DNA of 64,000 bases, taken from the NCBI GenBank assembly GCA_015227615.1, contig JAALGZ010000024.1, forward strand, positions 248,001 through 312,000. Direction: 5' to 3'. Of the stretch, positions 58,301 to 64,000 are shown one piece after another; positions within the stretch are counted from its first letter, which is position 1; each line of letters begins with the position of its first letter. Below the pieces are notes generated by a model that saw only the letters and a list, made by a program, of their open reading frames with translations, did not search any database and was not told where the DNA came from. The stretch is from Labyrinthula sp. Ha (lineage: Eukaryota > Sar > Bigyra > Labyrinthulida > Labyrinthulaceae). A program made the position numbers and the translations under genes.

Positions 58301-61300
58301 GCTTAGTTTCGGAGGGGGTTATTTGTTATTACTGTAATTCTAAGAATAGGTATATGTGAATTCTTAAAATGAATGCCTAGAAAATAAAGAAATTTTTCCT
58401 AAGAAAACAGTCAAAACTGTGTTCGAAGATTATTTAGATTTGAATAGCACACATACCTGGTGATTCTTGTACAAAATGAGCAGATATATAATATAAACCT
58501 CAGATCAGAGTATTTTGTACCACTAAGGTTCTATTATCTCTAATTATTGGTACTAGTTTGCACGCGGTTTGTAATTTCTTGTAAGAGATAGGATTGTAAC
58601 AAAAATATAGATTTCGATATCAATTAAGTTCACATAACTATTGAAACTGTACATTGTATTCAATGTTACCTTGATAACGCGCTAGAATTCCCTTATCTAA
58701 ATTAAAATATAGTTCTCAGCACTAGGTAATTCTTGAAACAATATATCATAGCTGTTAAAGTCAATATCGGAGACATTTATTTCACTGACATAGGCATGTG
58801 AAGTGAAGACAAATTAATTATTTCATAGTTTACTAGAACAGTATTTAGGCCCACACGAACTATTGTCGGCAACTTAAGACTCTTACTAATACAAATCAGT
58901 TCCATTCCAAGAGTTAAGAAAATAATATATATATATGAATCGACTTATCAATGTCACCTTTTCCCAACCTTCATGAAATATCCCCTCTATTATTTCTATT
59001 ATTGAAACTTTTGTAGCTTGTAAGAGCTCTTTAGCTACAATATACACATGTTAGTACAACTCTTGTAAGATGTTCAATAACGGAACGGATGTTTATGCTT
59101 TGAGAACATATCTTGGCTGTTATCACAAAAGTTTTCAAATTTAACTGACTAAATTAAAAGAATAATATTGTTCATGTGAATTAAGCTGGCTTGGAAGTAA
59201 TAAAAACTTGATGAATAACTAAACATTTCTCTTAATCTCGCGAATAATAGCTTATATAACAGCGAGAAGAACTAGTATCGCTAAGCAGATTTGTACCAGA
59301 ATAAGTTGTTATTAAACATTACACGAAGATATTTCCATGGTGCTGTAGATTCTCGATAATAGTCAACATAGTTCAATAAACAGAGTGTATTAGGGGATAA
59401 GCTCTATTTTGAGTGAACAGCTTAGTAGACTTAGTACATATATATATATTGTTCTTATTATATTATATGTAGAAATTCTATAAGCTCTTACACTTTCACA
59501 TAGTTTAATTATTTATTTAAAATACGTCTCTATTCAAAATGTAATTAGAATTCCTACGTTGTTTCAATAACTCCAAAGTATAGTATTCAACATAATGACA
59601 TTGGCTGATTGATTACACCAAAGCAAAAAGAAAAAATCAATAAAATAAAGTATAGTCACAAGGTGCTATGAGATTATATAAGATGAGCATTGGCATATCA
59701 AAGCTAAAAAACACAAATGAAGTTGATATAAGTATACTTATGAGATAGATTGGGTCTCAACCATATAGAGAAGGTAAGAAATATAAGTCTTCTTAGTTTT
59801 CTAAGAAGAAATGATAAAATGCTACATGACTTTCTGATAACAAAACTATAAAATTTAAAATCTAGAACAAAGAAAGATAGGAAGGGAAGGGAAGGGCGAT
59901 GATAAAATAGAATATATCAAAGACAGTTCTATAGATGGCTAATAGGATATCAGTTCTGGGTGTTTGAAAAGATAAATCCAAAATATTTATAGATTAGCAA
60001 AGATCCAGCTTTCACAGTACAAGGGTAGAAGAAAAAAAATGATGAATACAAAACCGATAAAAAGATGCATTACAGCAAAAAAATATACATAGAAAGTGAA
60101 TGATACGTATTCTGCTATTTCTTGAAAAGAAATGCTCAACTTTCATCAACTTTTTAATAAGGTCATTAGTAACAGTAAATTGCAGAATATTAAAATGTAG
60201 AAGGTATTGGATAAGAAGACTTTATTGAATAATATTCAAAACCCACGACACTCAAGCATAAGGGTATATCAACACTATATATTTTTTTACCTGGTTCCAG
60301 GGTACTCAAACAAAAATACTCCGAAATGTACAAATAAATGATATATATATCAAGTATAAAATAAGTTTGAAAAGAAACTGCCAAATTGAATTATTTAAGG
60401 TTCAAAAAATTTTAGTGGAGAAAACGAAGCTGAATTTTGCTAATTCAAATATCTTGTTCTCACATGGCAGTTTTTAGAAAAATAAAACATGGAAAGGCCC
60501 AGAATGAAAATCTAAAGAAAAGTTATTCTTCTTGCGTTGATCTATGGCTCAAGAGTTTTCAACAATCATGATGGTAACCCGTAGATAAAACTTTTATGTT
60601 ACTTAGGTAGCCATAGAACCCCTTTTTTGCTTATTTTTCAGTTTTCGATATTATAAGTATTCTAGTTACTAAATGTTTTCTTCTGAATAGGTTTAATTTT
60701 GTCGCTATTTGGAAGCATACAACTGCGCCAGGAATTACATTTTTGAAAAGAAAAAATTTATGCATTCAACATAAAGAAAATATGAAAGAATCAGGCACAT
60801 TCTTAGGATATGCTTAAACAATATACGTTTGCGCTAGATCAGGCGCTTCTGGGAGCACGCAAACCTTGGTTACTCAGAGTTTGACTGAGTATATCAGGAT
60901 AGCTCAAGTGTAGGATGATATTTAAGAGAGAAATTATTATAAAGTTTTTACAAGGGTATTTTGATAGGAACAAACCCATTAAAAATATTATTTCTACATT
61001 ATAGTTTGCTTTGCCTGCTCCTTTGTTTCTTTCATACCAAGTAATCCTCATACTTTTCTCAATTTAAGATACTATGAAATCTTAGAAGGATTCCTGTAAA
61101 AAATCGGGTTCTATTTGGGAAACCGCTCAAGTTGGGTTATTTTTTAAGTATCTCTAGCGTGTAAAATATTGAAAACATCTTTCCCAGTTACTCGTAGCTT
61201 TTTTATCTTCCTTACAACGCTTCCTAAATACCAATAACAGCACTGTATTTTTGTTCGATATGGTTGTAGGTGCATTGAGCATGATAAAAGAGGAAATCTT

Positions 61301-64000
61301 TAGTTTATAGCTTAAGCTGTCACTACTTCTGTAATTTATGCTTCCTATGCTCTTAACAGGTTGGTTTCATAAGTGGTGTTTCCGTTAAACTCTTCTTTGG
61401 ATTAGATTGGACTTGTTTGTAGACTTTTCCACCTATTTAAAAGAAACACACGAATAATATCTACAGGGTAGTTTCAAATCCATCCAAAAATGACAGCTAT
61501 ATCTTAGATATAGATTTTAATACAACTTCTTCCGCGTTCAAATTAAACTCAAATTATTTTGTATCACTTTTCTCTATAAATACATAATTTGAATCCCTTC
61601 GACCTTATGTTATATAGCGCGCAAAAACTTCAATTACTCTATTCTTAATACCCCTTTTACTTCTGATGAAACAACTTAATCATTTCTGATCAGTAGTTCC
61701 ATCTTATTCAACGGTTTATGTTCACACCTCTCCACCTGGGAAAATATTTTCACAAGTGTTAATAAGGAGTTATGTTTCTCAGGCTCTATTTCGATGACAT
61801 ACCTCTTCTTAAATTGGATGAAAACTCTGCTCTTTGATCAGACCAAGCAGAAAGAGCTAAGATTCTTCTCACATCGACAAAATAAACGATCCCCTTCTCT
61901 CTCGTTATACTTCTTAGAAAAGTTAACTACTCTCCATATTGGTTGTTCCATAGCGAAGTTTCGACGGGATATTCAAGCGCCTCCTTAGATCCAAAATTGT
62001 AGAAAATAGTGTTATCTAGCTCCGATTCAAAATTTTCAACAGCGATTGCTGAAAATCCCGTCCATCACATGTATAGTGCTATTAATGGTGGTTGATATAT
62101 TGCACATAAGTAACAGCTAATTCACGGACGGCTTAGGCCATTTGTGTACTTCCATATGTCATATACCTGTTACATTATCAATCATAGCTTCTTCCTCTAT
62201 TATTTACTATGGTTGACTCCTTCTAGCCACTAAATGATAGAGCCCACAACTATGATGAAAGTAGATAGACATAGTATTTTTTACCAAGCTAAGTGAGTTC
62301 CTATAATTCGAAAATCTATACATGTAATTTATATCACCTATACATTCGTGTTAATATTAGAATACACGATACTGTTTATAAATCCAGAAAAAAAGATACG
62401 TAAGAGTTAAGAAAACTTAAAAAATTGTCAAAGATTTATAGCTACATGTGTAACATATTTAGATAGTCGAGGAAGCTATATATAACTATAATTCTTTTTC
62501 ATATATAGTTGGTATTACTGTTATCATTCACTTTAGTTTTTACTTATAGTTTCCGGCATTTTTCGCAAAGCTCTGATGTTAAGTTTTCTTCCTTTAAAAA
62601 ATCACTTTGATAATGAAAATTACACTGATCGCCGTAAAAACATTTCTCTATCTTTCTCTAAGGCAATTTCACATCACATACATATTCTTAGCAGTATAGA
62701 ACAATGTTACCAACAACACCACCAGAGTCATACTGTCTAGATGTTTCAGATTTTCTTTATCTGTATCAGAGAGACAATGAGAATATGAATTGATTAAACC
62801 ATGAGCAAAATCTGTTGGGAAAATAATGTATACATTCAGATAGTGTTTCTCTGGTTTGAGGAACAGGAGCAGTAATAACAAAAGTAACAATTAGCAACTA
62901 TGTAATGTTTACCTCTATAGAAGGTATCATACATGCGATTATTGGAAAGTACTCTATTTATGTAAGCTAGTTGAACCCCAATAATTCTTGCAGAGTCTTC
63001 AAGGCTCGTAGCTTTACATCTTATATACCATAAGTGAACGAGCACATATTACTTACTTAGTACTAGTATTTCTTATTGGTGCAAGTTCTAACGGCAATTC
63101 CCTTTCTTATCAGTATCTAGGGCTCGAATTGAATTTTTTGATAATTTATCAAGAAAAAAAAGGCTTGTATTTTTTTATTGATTGGTTCTGATATTCCCTG
63201 AAACATTTTGTTTGATTACCGAGAACCATTTGATTCTTAATACAAGGTTGCGTCACAAGGCCCTAGGCCAAATAGCCAAATAATTCCCTCTTCCTTTTTT
63301 AAATCGTAATGAAAGCTTAAAAAATGAACCACATGTCTCAACCACATCCTATTACTGAATTATTCACATGTATTGTGGACAGTTTTTCAAGGTTTTCATA
63401 CAGTGAAGAAACTAAGTAGGGATTCTTCACAATTTAAAACATTGTTGCATACACATCTCTATTTTGATTATCAATTGATAATCAGAATAAGATCAAAATC
63501 AATTGATGAGAATCAAAATCCCGATTCTTTCATTGATAATCAGAATCAAAATGACTATCAAATAAATTTTGATAAGTATTATCTAATCCAAGACCTAACA
63601 GTAACAGCTGTTACTGAAAGTATCATGCTAGCTAGCTACCCAATACTTAAGTTAGGATTCAGGTACTAAATTTACTATCTCTCCTAAGTTTGTACTAGGA
63701 AAAAAGTTCGATTCTCCACTCACAAGGTATGCTTCTTGTCTCGGGCTCCCATTAAAACTTGAACCAACAAGATTCGCTGCATCTCTCAGACTTATTTCTT
63801 ATTGGTCGTAGAAAGATAAATGAAGGTAAGCGACAGAGAAAACTAGCATAGGAAGACGTTTGCTCTCTTATCTCTTATTCGTATAGTGTGCTATTTCAAT
63901 ATAGGCTTCTTGATTTTTAATGGTATTCTATGAATATATCATTTAATTTGGTTTAACCGCACTTTATTTGTGCTCCTTCAACATTATACACTAGGAGTGG
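55317..64000. other. Gene-poor right end (8.7 kb)
   Basis: AT-rich DNA without a supported gene. Minus frames at 60190-60384, 60839-61051 and 62669-63045, and plus frames at 61794-61988 and 63373-63669, show no known domain; the last overlaps simple sequence. A purine-rich run with GGGAA repeats is at about 59879-59896. No RNA gene was recognised. Confidence 0.5.
63464..63580 (+). repeat. Palindrome and degenerate GATAATCAGAATCAAAAT repeats
   Basis: A perfect 20-bp palindrome, TGATTATCAATTGATAATCA, occupies 63465-63484. It is followed by several imperfect copies of a GATAATCAGAATCAAAAT-like unit and a second ATCAATTGAT palindrome. It could be a minisatellite or a cluster of protein-binding sites. 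Confidence 0.6.

Noticed and set aside
63373-63669. Plus-strand frame of 98 codons
   Set aside because: Half of it is translated simple repeat (63464-63580); it is unlikely to be a gene.
63706-63722. tRNA-like B box (GTTCGATTC)
   Set aside because: No pairing T stem and no A box upstream.

Overview
The window is nuclear DNA from a unicellular eukaryote, strongly AT-rich and with low gene density. It has spliceosomal introns, a 26S proteasome ATPase, a eukaryotic/archaeal-type prolyl-tRNA synthetase, a ROCO GTPase, a plant-type CCT-domain protein, an EF-hand/PH/kinase protein like apicomplexan CDPK7, and a decayed Ty1/copia element. The standard genetic code fits: TAA and TGA both end intact genes, and TAG is never needed as sense. 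The lineage cannot be fixed from the sequence. The most diagnostic trait is intron size: all 17 introns supported here by protein continuity are 27-32 nt.

Layout: 1-9.5 kb is nearly gene-free, with a weak (+) reading frame at 9.5-9.9 kb. Then come prolyl-tRNA synthetase (-, three exons), a CCT-domain nuclear protein (+) facing a C2H2/coiled-coil protein (-), the proteasome ATPase Rpt5 (+) facing a five-exon gene with a PAS-like C-terminus (-), and an 8.9 kb gene-poor stretch. A 7TM protein (+) then faces the EF-hand/PH/kinase gene (-), followed by 4.8 kb with dispersed repeats. An eight-exon LRR-Roc-COR (ROCO) gene (+) is followed by two broken COR fragments, each facing a class 3 aldehyde dehydrogenase (-). 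The two fragment/ALDH units are a direct segmental duplication, and the first is split by the copia element. From 55.3 kb to the end no gene is supported.

Nearly all genes sit in tail-to-tail pairs with stops 44-603 bp apart, while the 5' sides open into gaps of 2.6-8.9 kb. The genes do not form one pathway. They are housekeeping functions (protein synthesis, proteasome), probable signalling (calcium/lipid kinase, 7TM protein, ROCO), probable gene regulation (CCT, perhaps the C2H2 and PAS-like proteins) and aldehyde detoxification. No operon, CRISPR array, tRNA or rRNA was found. The most interesting points are the uniform ultrashort introns, the match of one leucine-rich repeat per exon in the ROCO gene, a stop-free 30-nt intron at its P-loop, the duplication that preserves the empty site of the copia insertion, and a palindromic dispersed repeat ending just before the ROCO start codon.
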